Source: a virus
Strand: one strand, 5' to 3'
Length of the DNA: 64,000 bases
IMG/VR virus record: IMGVR_UViG_3300006735_000013
Coordinates: 95,579-159,578 of that record
Shown: positions 7,497 to 15,522 of the stretch, piece by piece
Layout: the number at the start of each line of letters is the position of its first letter
How positions within the stretch are numbered: the first letter of the stretch is position 1
Notes under the pieces: model-generated
What the model was told of the DNA's origin: nothing
What the model saw: the letters and a program-made list of their open reading frames with translations, nothing else
The model's database searches: none
Program-made: the position numbers and the translations under genes

Positions 7497-8102
7497 TTAT
7501 TCCTCAAACTTATATAGGATATTGTTCAAAGAGCGATTGATCTTGTCACCCCGAGTAAATATATTTGGCCTCTCTCTTGCTTCTTTCAATTTCATGAAGG
7601 CGCCTGGAGTGGAAGGGTCAGAAACCATATCAAAACATATAAGCTGAAAATCGTCTTGGACTTCCGATATTCCGTCCTTCTCTTTCAAGGAGCCTAGGCC
7701 GCGTGAAGAAATGCCAAGCTGTACTCCAGAGTCGACAAGCGACCTAAGTATAAGTCCAGAGGGCGTGTTTAGTACTTTAATTTTTCCATAACATTTTGGG
7801 CCATCCATCCAGATTGCTGTAACAAGGTGAGATGCGTTAACAAGATTTATAATTGAAGATTCTGGGTGGTCTAGTTCTCCCAGGGCCCTGTTTTCTGCCA
7901 CCAGCTTGTTATAGGTTCTTATCTCTCTTTCCAGTATTCTTCTTGGATAAGAGCGCCCATTTCCATTCTTTACCTCTGCTTCCTGCATTAGTCCAGAGAG
8001 AATGCAGCCACCTTCCGCAACAAACTTCTTTTCAGCCTCTGTTAGAAGGTCTTGGCAGATTCCTCCATCGCAGAGTTCATAATACTCTCTTATAAGCTTC
8101 AT
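7497..8102 (-). CDS. 21: Prohead core protease, gp21-type
   Basis: A 201-aa serine protease of the T4 gp21/herpesvirus-protease-like class that cleaves scaffold and capsid propeptides during head maturation. Visible motifs are N-G-N-G-R-S-Y-P at 46-53, G-E-L-D-H-P-E-S-S with the likely catalytic His79, N-A-S-H at 89-92, and G-I-S-S-R-G-L-G with the likely nucleophile at Ser132 or Ser133. A late D-P-S-T-P-G-A-F-M segment also fits. Length matches T4 gp21 (212 aa). The ATG at 8102 follows AGAGG. It lies between portal-side genes and scaffold as expected. It would act inside the prohead. Confidence 0.92.
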   Translation of the reverse strand: MKLIREYYELCDGGICQDLLTEAEKKFVAEGGCILSGLMQEAEVKNGNGRSYPRRILEREIRTYNKLVAENRALGELDHPESSIINLVNASHLVTAIWMDGPKCYGKIKVLNTPSGLILRSLVDSGVQLGISSRGLGSLKEKDGISEVQDDFQLICFDMVSDPSTPGAFMKLKEARERPNIFTRGDKINRSLNNILYKFEE

Positions 8103-8139
8103 ATTTACCTCTACTATAAGCGGGGGTCACCCGCGTCAG

Positions 8140-8205
8140 CTAAGCTCCCTTACAGCAATTTGCAACAGGGCGTAAGAACCATCTAATATTGTTTATGTTA
8201 TTCAT
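8140..8205 (-). CDS. Possible 21-aa micro-ORF
   Basis: In the gap between the 98-aa membrane protein and the protease, an ATG at 8205 follows GAGGAG with normal spacing. It opens a 21-codon frame ending in TAG, encoding M-N-N-I-N-N-I-R-W-F-L-R-P-V-A-N-C-C-K-G-A. The ribosome site is as good as those of its neighbours, which is the main argument for translation. The product may be a leader peptide or a short functional peptide. A GCGGG-TGACC-CCCGC hairpin follows at about 8118-8132 with no U-run. Confidence 0.35.
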   Translation of the reverse strand: MNNINNIRWFLRPVANCCKGA

Positions 8206-8214
8206 TGTAACTCC

Positions 8215-8511
8215 TCAGTTATAATCTATCTTGATTCCATGGTCATCAAAAACGGCGTCAAAGACGTAACTAACTAACGAGCCAAGACAACCAAGAAATA
8301 ACCCTGTAACAAAAGAATAATCAAAAGTAAATAGTGTGGTAAAAGCGTTTACAGACCACAAAAATAATCCAACCCAAAAGCCGGTGCACATAGAACAAGA
8401 GAAGAGTTGCCCAAACCATCCGGATGTGGGCCTTATCTTTTCGAATATTTTACCGTAGACTAAAATTTGTGTCATACCAGCAGCAATAAGACTAAAATAG
8501 AGTAAGTGCAC
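8215..8511 (-). CDS. Small membrane protein with CxxC motif (DUF1360-like)
   Basis: A 98-aa protein with about three hydrophobic segments: residues 3-20, a segment following the C-S-M-C-T-G-F-W motif (about 39-55), and about 65-88. The C-S-M-C...G-F-W pattern before a hydrophobic stretch resembles DUF1360-type small phage/bacterial membrane proteins. Function is unknown. It starts with GTG at 8511, five bases after AAGGGG, overlapping the stop of the upstream gene (TAGTG). It ends in TGA inside the ribosome site of the 21-aa micro-ORF. Confidence 0.6.
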   Translation of the reverse strand: MHLLYFSLIAAGMTQILVYGKIFEKIRPTSGWFGQLFSCSMCTGFWVGLFLWSVNAFTTLFTFDYSFVTGLFLGCLGSLVSYVFDAVFDDHGIKIDYN

Positions 8512-9056
8512 TATTCCCCTTTTTCTTTTCGCTCTCTTACGAGAGAGTAATTGTACATAAACCCATATGGGCCGCGGGTGAAACCGTGTGATCCTTTCCG
8601 ATCGGAATGAGGCACGTCACCTAATTCTGTGGAATCTTCCGCGGAAGGGGTAAGTAGTGCTGTCAGCCTATCATCTTCAATTTTGCCTGTCTTCTTGAAA
8701 AATGGCTTTTCTTGGTTTAGATATTCACTAATGACATATAAGCATGCTTGGATAGAGTCCACACCTGGAACCTTTGATTCTGGGATTTTGCCCTCTAGGG
8801 ATCCGTGCACATTTCCCCCCCTAACAGATGAAACGTCAATGACGCCATGGCGCGAAAGGTACTGAAACATCCTATCTTGAGATTGATATGCTTTATCGCT
8901 CATGCCTTCTTTTGGGAACGACACGCACTTTTTCGCTTCGACTGAAAGGAATATGTCTATATCTTCGTGGTCGAAGATCAAGATATTTCCGTCCAACGTT
9001 CTTCTAGCTTTTAGGGAGATTCTGGGATCTCTTTCAATATCAACTGTTATTGTCAT
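8511..9056 (-). CDS. Hypothetical protein between portal and protease genes
   Basis: A 181-aa soluble protein that I do not recognise. The N-terminal 40 residues are beta-prone (T-I-T-V-D-I-E-R...I-L-I-F-D-H-E-D-I-D-I-F). A Gly-rich turn (R-G-G-N-V-H-G-S) lies around residue 80. The C-terminus is polar with a G-F-T-R-G-P-Y-G-F-M-Y-N-Y segment. Its ATG at 9056 overlaps the 3' end of the 279-aa gene by 17 bases. A conserved place in the head operon suggests an assembly role, but nothing is diagnostic. Confidence 0.6.
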   Translation of the reverse strand: MTITVDIERDPRISLKARRTLDGNILIFDHEDIDIFLSVEAKKCVSFPKEGMSDKAYQSQDRMFQYLSRHGVIDVSSVRGGNVHGSLEGKIPESKVPGVDSIQACLYVISEYLNQEKPFFKKTGKIEDDRLTALLTPSAEDSTELGDVPHSDRKGSHGFTRGPYGFMYNYSLVRERKEKGE

Positions 9057-9876
9057 CTTCTGATATCTCTTCTAGTAGGTCTTGCGTTTTAAGTACAACC
9101 TCAATCAGATCGAGATCCACTTCCTTTTCTTTGTACGATTCAAGTATAGAGTATACCTTATCTATTTTGATTTTTAAATCATTATCGCTTATAATATCTT
9201 CATCACTTTTACACTCTAAAAGTTGATCTTTGAGTGTGCTAACTTCTTCATTTAGGTAATACTTTAGCTCTATGCCATTGTCAGAAAAAGAAGATATATA
9301 TTTTTGCAGAAGGCTTCTCTGGTTTTCGCTCAGTTTGCTTGAATATTCTTCGTTAAATTTACTTACAAACGTACCATAAATAATATTATCCATGGGCTGT
9401 TGCTCTTCTTTGATTGCTTCACAAGACTCAGACATTTGCTCTATGATATTCTCTTCTAATAGGACTCTGTCTTTTACTGGAAGTGTTTCTTGAAATATAG
9501 AATAAACAGTGGCTATATTCTTATAGTTTGGCACAAAGGTGTTATAGAGATCTTTAGAGAGCGTTTTGTTTATCTTGTTTATAAGTGCTGACTGTTCTCG
9601 GAAGATGTTCTTCTTATCTAGGACTTGATAATTTTTCTTTGCCTCAACAACAATCTTTTCTGCTAGACGCTTCTCTATATCCCTTGTTTCGTAAACGCTT
9701 TTGTACAAGCCAAGCTCTTTGTTCAACTCGGTTCCTTTTGCAAAGTGCTCCTTCATAATTGATACAATCTTCATTTGTTTGTTTTTATTGTTCTTTACAA
9801 TACATTTAGTCAACTCTCGGACGAGGGCTTCATAAACAAATGCTGTATTTCTCTTTTTATTGTGTTTTAGTCTCAT
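9040..9876 (-). CDS. Hypothetical helical protein downstream of portal gene
   Basis: About 278 aa, nearly all helical and rich in Lys, Glu, Asn and Ile. The start, R-L-K-H-N-K-K-R-N-T-A-F-V-Y-E-A-L-V-R-E-L-T-K, is a pattern I associate with proteins encoded next to the portal gene in marine T4-like phages, where the function is unknown. The start is ambiguous: a GTG at 9879 is followed at once by ATG at 9876, and AAGGA lies about nine bases upstream of the ATG. The gene overlaps the portal gene's 3' end and the next gene's start. A structural or chaperone role is possible. Confidence 0.6.
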   Translation of the reverse strand: MRLKHNKKRNTAFVYEALVRELTKCIVKNNKNKQMKIVSIMKEHFAKGTELNKELGLYKSVYETRDIEKRLAEKIVVEAKKNYQVLDKKNIFREQSALINKINKTLSKDLYNTFVPNYKNIATVYSIFQETLPVKDRVLLEENIIEQMSESCEAIKEEQQPMDNIIYGTFVSKFNEEYSSKLSENQRSLLQKYISSFSDNGIELKYYLNEEVSTLKDQLLECKSDEDIISDNDLKIKIDKVYSILESYKEKEVDLDLIEVVLKTQDLLEEISEDDNNS

Positions 9877-11914
9877 CACTATCTTTCCTTGAATCTTTGT
9901 CTAGGTTTTCAAACAAAACTTTTAACTCTTCTTGGTTTTTTAGAAGCTTCTCTTCCTCCTCCCTAGAATAAATAGTCAACTTACTCTCATAAACGCCAGT
10001 ACCTCTAACTAAGCTAGATAATTCTGAGGCGCCTGGAAAGTTTTTTCTCTTTGTTCCAAACTCTGGATTTGCCGCTCTGGCCATATTCTTCCTTCTAGGG
10101 CCAGAGGATTCTCTTCTGTCTCCCCCGGACCAATTCATTCGGGGCTCGTACCATCCATGAGATTTCTCAGTGGTTGTTTTTACTTTACCACCATCCCTTT
10201 TCATTCTGTGGCCTTTGTCATCTCTCTTGCCAGGGGGCGCCGCCAATAAGTCCCCTTCCTCTGGGCCGGCTGGTGTGTCGCCGCCGGCTGCGTCAGCTGC
10301 GGCGCCTACGTCACCTCCTCCGAGATCACCCAAACCACCTCCTTCGTCCGGAGCGGCGCCTATTTCTGGCTCTTGGCCAACGGTACCTGTGCCACCTGCA
10401 TCAGCGGCGCCGCCTAGATCGCCGCCTGGAGCAGTGGCTGCAGCTTGTTCTGCTTCTGCTGCAGTCTCTAGTGCTGCCTCAAACCTCCGATCATAGAACA
10501 TCTCTCGACGGTTCCTGATAAACTCTTCTTCCGATAAACCAAAAAGAGTCTTCGCGAGCCACTGTTTGGAGAAGAAGCCTTCCGTTGCAGAAGATGCTAT
10601 ATCAAATTTTGTTTTCCAGTGTTCAAGTTCTTGCATTTCTGCTATCTTCGAAGGGTTGTTGAGCTTCAGCTTGAAGCTAACCAAATCTTCCTCTCTGTAG
10701 CCTAGCGTGTACAAGTGTATTATTCCAATTTTTTCCAATTCAGATAAGACAGATCTTTGTAACCTTTGTACTGTTCTCGCAAACCTAATATCTTTTTGAG
10801 CCAAGGTCGTCTTATCCTCGGCGGCTTTTTCCGCGTCGGAAGTTAGATAAGATGCTGGAATCTTGAGTGCAGAGAACAGCTTGTCTCTCAAGTACTTTAC
10901 ATCGTCAATGTCGCCAGTATACTTTCCGCCGGCCAATGGTTCTATCTTTGTGCCACTCTGACCACCACGAACAGGAATAAAATAATCTTCTTCAACTGAA
11001 AGTGGGTTGTACCTCAAATCTACGCGTCCAGTGTCTGGGTCGACTACTTGATTCCTTTTCATCTGCGTCATCGCTTTCTGCATGTACTGTTCTATATCTT
11101 GTGGCGGTATGGCCCCGACGTCGATATAAAACACCCTTCTTTCTGGTGATCTGACTATTCTATATGCCATCATCGCATCTTCGATCAATGTCAGTTGGCG
11201 CCAGATGCGGCGTGAGGGTTCTAGGACCGATGTTCCATATGGGCTATACTTGTCGTTGCCAAGAACACGGAAGTGCCCTATTTGCCAATTTTCAAATGTC
11301 AAGCCGGCTGAGTTCCACTGATATTGTATGTAATTAGGGTTCTTCTTGTCTTCGCCTTCCAATCTTTCGACCTCTGCCGTAGGCAATCCGATGACACTAG
11401 TGATGCCAATAGACTGGTCTATATCTAGATATAGGAAATAATCCCCATACTTGCACATCGCGCGACACCAGGAGAAGAGGTTGTATTCTACGTTTATAAC
11501 GTCATAATATAGCGACTCAAGTAACAGCTTTATCTCTTCATTCTCACACTTTACGGAAAGTACCTTTTGGAGATCACTGTGTGTGGTCATTTCATCTGCA
11601 TAGATATCAAGGGCTGAGGCTATTTCTGGTGTGTACTCCATTTGGTCGAAGTCTACATACCTCTCAGCTCTTGCTTGGCTGGCCATGGCCTGGGCTTGTA
11701 AATTATCATAAGGGTTGTATGCTGTCTTTTTAAAATCTTTTCCCGAAGCTGACGTGAATTTACCAGAGTACTTGTCTAAGTCTATCCTTCGAAGTCTATG
11801 GTTTGTTTGAGTCCTATAATTGACGAGTGGGCCTGATAATAGCCTTGTTAACCTTCGAAACAATAAACTTTGGGAGTTACGAGGGTTATTTTTTATCTTC
11901 TTTTCTTTAGCCAT
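9857..11914 (-). CDS. 20: Portal protein, gp20-type
   Basis: A 685-aa homologue of T4 gp20, the dodecameric ring at one capsid vertex that starts head assembly and is the DNA channel and terminase dock. Diagnostic stretches are the E-I-A-S-A-L-D-I-Y-A-D-E-M segment near residue 105 and W-C-R-A-M-C-K-Y-G-D-Y-F near 150. An R-I-V-R-S-P-E-R-R-V-F-Y-I-D-V-G segment lies near 255-270, and A-S-Y-L-T near 355. It is longer than T4 gp20 (524 aa) because of a C-terminal extension (about 480-685). This has a Gly/Ala/Pro/Asp-rich linker, a basic patch and a charged end. The linker uses many GCC and GGC codons, unlike the AT-rich core. It follows the terminase gene by 3 bases. Confidence 0.93.
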   Translation of the reverse strand: MAKEKKIKNNPRNSQSLLFRRLTRLLSGPLVNYRTQTNHRLRRIDLDKYSGKFTSASGKDFKKTAYNPYDNLQAQAMASQARAERYVDFDQMEYTPEIASALDIYADEMTTHSDLQKVLSVKCENEEIKLLLESLYYDVINVEYNLFSWCRAMCKYGDYFLYLDIDQSIGITSVIGLPTAEVERLEGEDKKNPNYIQYQWNSAGLTFENWQIGHFRVLGNDKYSPYGTSVLEPSRRIWRQLTLIEDAMMAYRIVRSPERRVFYIDVGAIPPQDIEQYMQKAMTQMKRNQVVDPDTGRVDLRYNPLSVEEDYFIPVRGGQSGTKIEPLAGGKYTGDIDDVKYLRDKLFSALKIPASYLTSDAEKAAEDKTTLAQKDIRFARTVQRLQRSVLSELEKIGIIHLYTLGYREEDLVSFKLKLNNPSKIAEMQELEHWKTKFDIASSATEGFFSKQWLAKTLFGLSEEEFIRNRREMFYDRRFEAALETAAEAEQAAATAPGGDLGGAADAGGTGTVGQEPEIGAAPDEGGGLGDLGGGDVGAAADAAGGDTPAGPEEGDLLAAPPGKRDDKGHRMKRDGGKVKTTTEKSHGWYEPRMNWSGGDRRESSGPRRKNMARAANPEFGTKRKNFPGASELSSLVRGTGVYESKLTIYSREEEEKLLKNQEELKVLFENLDKDSRKDSDETKTQ
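9968..9977 (-). promoter_or_regulatory. GACTATTTAT element inside portal 3' end
   Basis: The coding strand reads GACTATTTAT about 90 bases upstream of the 279-aa gene. It is an exact match to the recurrent element, but here it lies within the portal coding sequence, so it may be chance. Confidence 0.25.
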
Positions 11915-11917
11915 TTT

Positions 11918-13504
11918 CTATCCCTTGAACAGCCATGGAAACTGCTCTAATGCACTGGAGTGCTTTTTCATGCTTTCTTGAAATTTCTTGTTATTTGTGC
12001 CTATCATTCCATTTATCCTAGTGTCTATATGGTTAGCCTTTCTTGTTATAGCGCCTAGAAAGGCCTTATTATATTCCATATCTTTTTTGTTAGTATCCAA
12101 CACCGTGTCCAGAACCCAGCACCCAACGGCGCAGGCCATTATTAAATCATCGTTGTAAGATCTCATAGCTTCGGCGCGACCGTGATTCCAAACAAAAGTT
12201 TTCATCTCGCTCAATAGTCGAGAAGAATATATCTTAATTAGATTGTTTCTTATAAATTCTTCCATCTTTGCTATAATCAACGGCCTAGTCTTAGAGGTCA
12301 TAGAGAAACCAGCTACAGCATTGCTCATATTTTCCGCTCGGTATTCTTCTACAAATTCGTGAGTTGATTTTATAGAAAAATAAAGATTGGGATATTGGCT
12401 TTCTCTCAACTTGTCTAGCACTGCGAAACCCACTGCATTATTTTCTACGACCAATAATGCGTTTCCATATTCTAACCCAATATCATATAAAATTTTAGAA
12501 AAAACATCTGGAGTGCATTTTCCTTTATATTCTGCTACAATCTCCATATTACTTGCCTTGAATACTAGGGCAGAAGAGTAGTCTTTTCCATCTCCGCGCG
12601 CGACATCAGCTGATATGAAGTATTCCTCGCCCTCTTCTCTACCCTGCCATATCCACAAGTTCCTATCAAAGCCTGTTTTGTACTTTGGTTCCGTACACAT
12701 ATTAAGATATGTCTCTAGGTCTTCCGGCGAGAATACAGTCTCTCCAGACATATTAAAGTTACACTCAAGCTCTTGAGCTATTTCGCGGCGCGACATGTTT
12801 CGAGTTTCTTTTTCAAACCATTCTTGGTCGCGGTCGGGATGTACGCCCCAAGGTAGAACCACTGGGTGGAAATCATTCGTACCCGAGTCGGCCTCAGTGT
12901 ATATCTTGTGAAACCAGTTACCGACGCCATTTGGAGTAGATAGTGCGATGCAGCGGCCGCCAGTAGATAATGTAGGGTACAGACCCATCCACAGCTCATC
13001 AAGACCTTCGACGTGTGCTGCTTCGTCAATAACAAGAAGAGATAGCGCCTCGGAGCGGCCGGCATCTCCGGAAGTGGAGCTTGCTTTTATTTGCGATCCA
13101 TTTGAGAGTACAAAGCTTGTTCTATTGTCTATGTCTACGTTAGATATTCTCAGCCACTCTGGTAAGTTTCTTATAATTGCTTTCACTTTCTTTACTAAAT
13201 TTGCCGCTGTATTGAATTTGGTGGCAATAACCAGGACATTCTTTTCTCTATGAAACATCATCAGCCAAGCTACATAAGCGGCTGTAATTGTAGATATTCC
13301 CAACTGTCGAGCCTTGAGAATCACATTGAAGCGATAGTCTTCAAAGTCTTCTAGTAAGTCTTTTTGAAAATTGTAAAGATGAAAAGGTATTAGACCGCGT
13401 TGAGGATGTGTTATTTTTGCATAGGTATTGATGAAATAATCGGGCGTCTTTCCACACTTGACTATCTCTTTCATTATTTCCTTCTTAGATAAGGAAAAAG
13501 ACAT
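11918..13504 (-). CDS. 17: Terminase large subunit, gp17-type
   Basis: A 528-aa ATP-driven DNA packaging motor and headful nuclease. The ATPase domain has Walker A-like K-A-R-Q-L-G-I-S-T at 64-72 and Walker B L-L-V-I-D-E-A-A-H at 156-164. A coupling-type S-T-P-N-G segment lies at 189-193. The RNase H-like nuclease domain begins near residue 296 with S-A-D-V-A-R-G-D-G-K-D-Y-S, Asp300 being the likely first catalytic residue. V-V-E-N-N-A-V-G follows near 355, and a late N-D-D-L-I-M-A motif supplies the last acidic residues. It is somewhat shorter than T4 gp17 (610 aa). Portal follows after 3 bases, as expected for a packaging pair. A small terminase is not recognised in the window. Confidence 0.95.
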   Translation of the reverse strand: MSFSLSKKEIMKEIVKCGKTPDYFINTYAKITHPQRGLIPFHLYNFQKDLLEDFEDYRFNVILKARQLGISTITAAYVAWLMMFHREKNVLVIATKFNTAANLVKKVKAIIRNLPEWLRISNVDIDNRTSFVLSNGSQIKASSTSGDAGRSEALSLLVIDEAAHVEGLDELWMGLYPTLSTGGRCIALSTPNGVGNWFHKIYTEADSGTNDFHPVVLPWGVHPDRDQEWFEKETRNMSRREIAQELECNFNMSGETVFSPEDLETYLNMCTEPKYKTGFDRNLWIWQGREEGEEYFISADVARGDGKDYSSALVFKASNMEIVAEYKGKCTPDVFSKILYDIGLEYGNALLVVENNAVGFAVLDKLRESQYPNLYFSIKSTHEFVEEYRAENMSNAVAGFSMTSKTRPLIIAKMEEFIRNNLIKIYSSRLLSEMKTFVWNHGRAEAMRSYNDDLIMACAVGCWVLDTVLDTNKKDMEYNKAFLGAITRKANHIDTRINGMIGTNNKKFQESMKKHSSALEQFPWLFKG

Positions 13505-13505
13505 A

Positions 13506-14021
13506 CTAGCTCTTTATTTTTTCGTTTGATGGACGTTTGCCGCCAAGCCCACTCAGTGCCACCATCTTTTCATATGCCGGATCTATTTCCCTTTCAGGCT
13601 CAACCGGGATTCCTCCGATCTTATAACATTTATGAACCTTAACGCTGCAGCGGATTCTAGAAATATATTCCACTAAGACATCCACTTCACTTGGGTCAGA
13701 AAGAGATAGGGATCCTTTTGTCACTTTTCCAAATTCTTTTTGTATAAAAGATTTTACCTTTTCCACCATTGACTCCATTTCAGATTCAAAGCCATTTGAG
13801 TGGACCTCTTTTAGTGGAATCTCGCTGTGATATTTGATATGTAGGCGATTGCCCGATACGTATGCACCGAAACCATCCATGATTCGATGATCCAAAAGGG
13901 GATTCCCCTCCTCCCTTCTTAGACCGATTTTTACTGGTTCACCTTTTTCGTCTTGGGCACCATCATAAGAATTAGCAATTACTTGCGAGATTCCATTAAT
14001 AATTTCTAAAGTTGTAGCCAT
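13506..14021 (-). CDS. Hypothetical protein upstream of terminase
   Basis: A 171-aa protein of unknown function ending 1 base before the terminase start. It opens with T-L-E-I-I-N-G-I-S-Q-V-I-A-N-S-Y-D-G and has a G-F-G-A-Y-V-S-G-N-R-L-H-I-K-Y strand pair near residues 50-65. A helical Glu/Lys segment (about 75-100) and a C-terminal segment with two Cys and a Pro/Glu turn follow. The position could suit a small terminase or packaging accessory protein, but no DNA-binding helix-turn-helix is evident, so the name is left open. Confidence 0.6.
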   Translation of the reverse strand: MATTLEIINGISQVIANSYDGAQDEKGEPVKIGLRREEGNPLLDHRIMDGFGAYVSGNRLHIKYHSEIPLKEVHSNGFESEMESMVEKVKSFIQKEFGKVTKGSLSLSDPSEVDVLVEYISRIRCSVKVHKCYKIGGIPVEPEREIDPAYEKMVALSGLGGKRPSNEKIKS

Positions 14022-14039
14022 TTGTTTTTTACCTCAAAT

Positions 14040-14048
14040 ATAAATAGT
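14040..14048 (-). promoter_or_regulatory. ACTATTTAT element in 42-base gap
   Basis: The gap between the zinc-ribbon gene and the 171-aa gene reads GACTATTTATATTTGAGG on the coding strand, placing the element directly before the GAGG ribosome site of ATG 14021. The same DNA read on the plus strand is an exact T4 late-promoter octamer, TATAAATA (14039-14046), but pointing against the genes. Confidence 0.35.
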
Positions 14049-14063
14049 CTATAATATAAGTAG

Positions 14064-14438
14064 TTACTTATTTGGTCTCCATCCAGTTTTCCACCTATCC
14101 TCGCGATCTTCGACATACTGTATATAACAATCAAAACAGCACCCAAACTTAAACATATAGATATCGTCGTCTGACCTGAATGAATACTTATCGCAAACTG
14201 GGCAGGAGCGATCTTGGTTAGTCTTGTTCTTTTTTTGTTTTATGGTAAATCCGGAAGCGGACAGCAATTGCTCTTTCTCTTGGCCGTCGGTTTTTGAATA
14301 AAATTTCTTTAGGTCTTCAAGGTACTTCTCTTCCTTTTCTGTAGACCAAGAACTCTTGGGGTTCTTTATAGCATCTAAGCCATATTTATCTTTTATGGCT
14401 TTCTCGTATTTTGCAATCTTGTCATAGTCTTTGTTCAT
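14064..14438 (-). CDS. Small zinc-ribbon-like protein
   Basis: I place the start at the ATG at 14438 (124 aa), because it forms an ATGA overlap with the stop of the upstream gene; a longer frame to 14504 gives an unlikely Trp/Cys-rich start. The N-terminal 60 residues are a charged Lys/Glu/Tyr helix region. The C-terminal part has C-P-V-C at 79-82 and C-C-F-D-C at 100-104, enough for one zinc site, then an acidic/aromatic end with two Trp. Function is unknown. It could bind nucleic acid or protein. Confidence 0.6.
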   Translation of the reverse strand: MNKDYDKIAKYEKAIKDKYGLDAIKNPKSSWSTEKEEKYLEDLKKFYSKTDGQEKEQLLSASGFTIKQKKNKTNQDRSCPVCDKYSFRSDDDIYMFKFGCCFDCYIQYVEDREDRWKTGWRPNK

Positions 14439-14920
14439 TTTATTGCAAAAAAGATAGCCACAACAGTCAGGGCGCCAGAGACAAAGCCGCCGGTGGCCCA
14501 CCAAACGCTGTAATCGTTTGGTCTTTTGAGGGCCGTGGACGTCAACCTCTCTATTTCGTGGTCTTTTATAATATTTATCTCTTTGTGTTTTTGTCGAAGT
14601 GAATCGATACTCGCAGTGAGGCGCCCAATGTCAAATTCATATTTTGCCTTCTGCTTTTCGAGCCGGTACATGATGTCTAATTCACACTCAGCTTTGGCTC
14701 GAGCTGGGGCTGTAATCAAGATTGCATTTGCGTCAATATCGTAACAAAACGCTGGTCCTGGATCCAAACCCAGCCTTCTCAACAGATCTACGTCTCCGTC
14801 ATCTACATAAGTAAATGAAGCTGGTGGCAGGATTAGGTCTCCTATTTGTGGATCGGCCGCTGCAGCCTGGGGATTTACCATGCAAAAGGCCAACAAAAGT
14901 GATAAAAACTTACTTAACAT
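14435..14920 (-). CDS. Exported coiled-coil protein with C-terminal TM anchor
   Basis: This 161-aa protein has a signal-peptide-like N-terminus (basic start, hydrophobic L-L-L-A-F core, A-A-A-A-D region near residue 22). A short domain with two separated Cys, a coiled coil of about residues 80-130 and a C-terminal hydrophobic segment (about 141-159) ending in Lys follow. Signal plus tail anchor suggests an envelope-spanning or periplasm-facing protein. It overlaps its upstream neighbour by 11 bases and the zinc-ribbon gene by ATGA. With two other membrane proteins upstream it may form a lysis-like set, but no endolysin lies nearby. Confidence 0.5.
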   Translation of the reverse strand: MLSKFLSLLLAFCMVNPQAAAADPQIGDLILPPASFTYVDDGDVDLLRRLGLDPGPAFCYDIDANAILITAPARAKAECELDIMYRLEKQKAKYEFDIGRLTASIDSLRQKHKEINIIKDHEIERLTSTALKRPNDYSVWWATGGFVSGALTVVAIFFAIK

Positions 14921-15335
14921 ATTTTATACCAAATTCCTCTTCTATTCTTTTTATAATTTCATCCGGCTTTTTTCTTGTCTTTATTATAACATCTTTTACT
15001 TTTTCTTTTTGCAATTCTGTTAGTTTTTTTTGCTTTTCTTTGAAGGCCTCATCTAGTGCAGATACTGTACTCTCATATTCTCTAATAAGGTCCTCCCTTT
15101 TTAGGATCTCATCTTTGTGTAGTCTGTTTATAGTTTCAACTTGTTTTTTGTAGGAGTCTTTTTTCGTGCTTAGGACTTCTATAATCGCGTCTGTGTTTCT
15201 CCTCGAAAAGAGGTAAACAATTATTGACCACAAAATTATTGCTGGAAAATACCAGTAGGTCTTTATCCAGGCCCAAAATTTAGAAAAAAGAGCCTTGACT
15301 GCTAGAATACTCACTGCTTTGGCCCGTGCCGCCAT
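14910..15335 (-). CDS. One-TM coiled-coil protein, inner-spanin-like
   Basis: With the ATG at 15335 this is 141 aa; a GTG at 15315 overlapping the holin-like gene's TGA (GTGA) is an alternative, and a longer frame reaches 15395. A basic/aromatic start leads into one strong hydrophobic segment (Y-F-P-A-I-I-L-W-S-I-I-V-Y-L-F), then R-R and a long Lys/Glu coiled coil to the end. One N-terminal TM plus an extended coiled coil is the shape of an Rz-type inner spanin. No nested outer-spanin lipoprotein is seen, so the name is a shape-based guess. Confidence 0.45.
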   Translation of the reverse strand: MAARAKAVSILAVKALFSKFWAWIKTYWYFPAIILWSIIVYLFSRRNTDAIIEVLSTKKDSYKKQVETINRLHKDEILKREDLIREYESTVSALDEAFKEKQKKLTELQKEKVKDVIIKTRKKPDEIIKRIEEEFGIKYVK

Positions 15336-15511
15336 TGAGTCGCGAGATCTACGAGGGCTTGGGAACCAATATAAGCTAGTGTCACTGCGACCCAATCACT
15401 ACTGGTAACCATCCCATACACACAAAGTCCTGTCGCCGTCAACCAGGCTAAAAATTTACGAGATATAAATCTCTCTGTATATTTATCTGTAAATGCTTTT
15501 ATTGCTGTCAT
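15311..15511 (-). CDS. Holin-like small membrane protein (66 aa)
   Basis: The start is set at ATG 15511 because AGGAGG lies eight bases upstream; a longer frame to 15583 adds an implausible His/Lys/Cys-rich leader. The 66-aa product has a charged N-terminus and two hydrophobic segments (L-A-W-L-T-A-T-G-L-C-V-Y-G-M-V and V-A-V-T-L-A-Y-I-G). A short hydrophilic tail R-H-G-P-K-Q follows. Size, two TMs and charged ends fit small holin-like phage proteins. It overlaps the C-terminus of neither neighbour in frame and begins 12 bases after the gp46 stop. Confidence 0.55.
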   Translation of the reverse strand: MTAIKAFTDKYTERFISRKFLAWLTATGLCVYGMVTSSDWVAVTLAYIGSQALVDLATQWRHGPKQ

Positions 15512-15522
15512 TATCAATCCTC

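Noticed and set aside
8118-8132. GCGGG-TGACC-CCCGC hairpin as a terminator
   Set aside because: No U-run follows and it lies directly before the protease ribosome site; at most a translational hairpin.
10170-10518. Overlapping plus-strand Pro/Ala- and Leu/Arg-rich frames
   Set aside because: These are mirrors of the Gly/Ala/Pro linker of the portal gene; low complexity and no start signals.
15335-15395. Longer N-terminus of the spanin-like protein starting at 15395
   Set aside because: It would overlap the holin-like gene by about 85 bases and adds an Arg/Ser/Pro-rich stretch with no ribosome site; ATG 15335 or GTG 15315 fits better.
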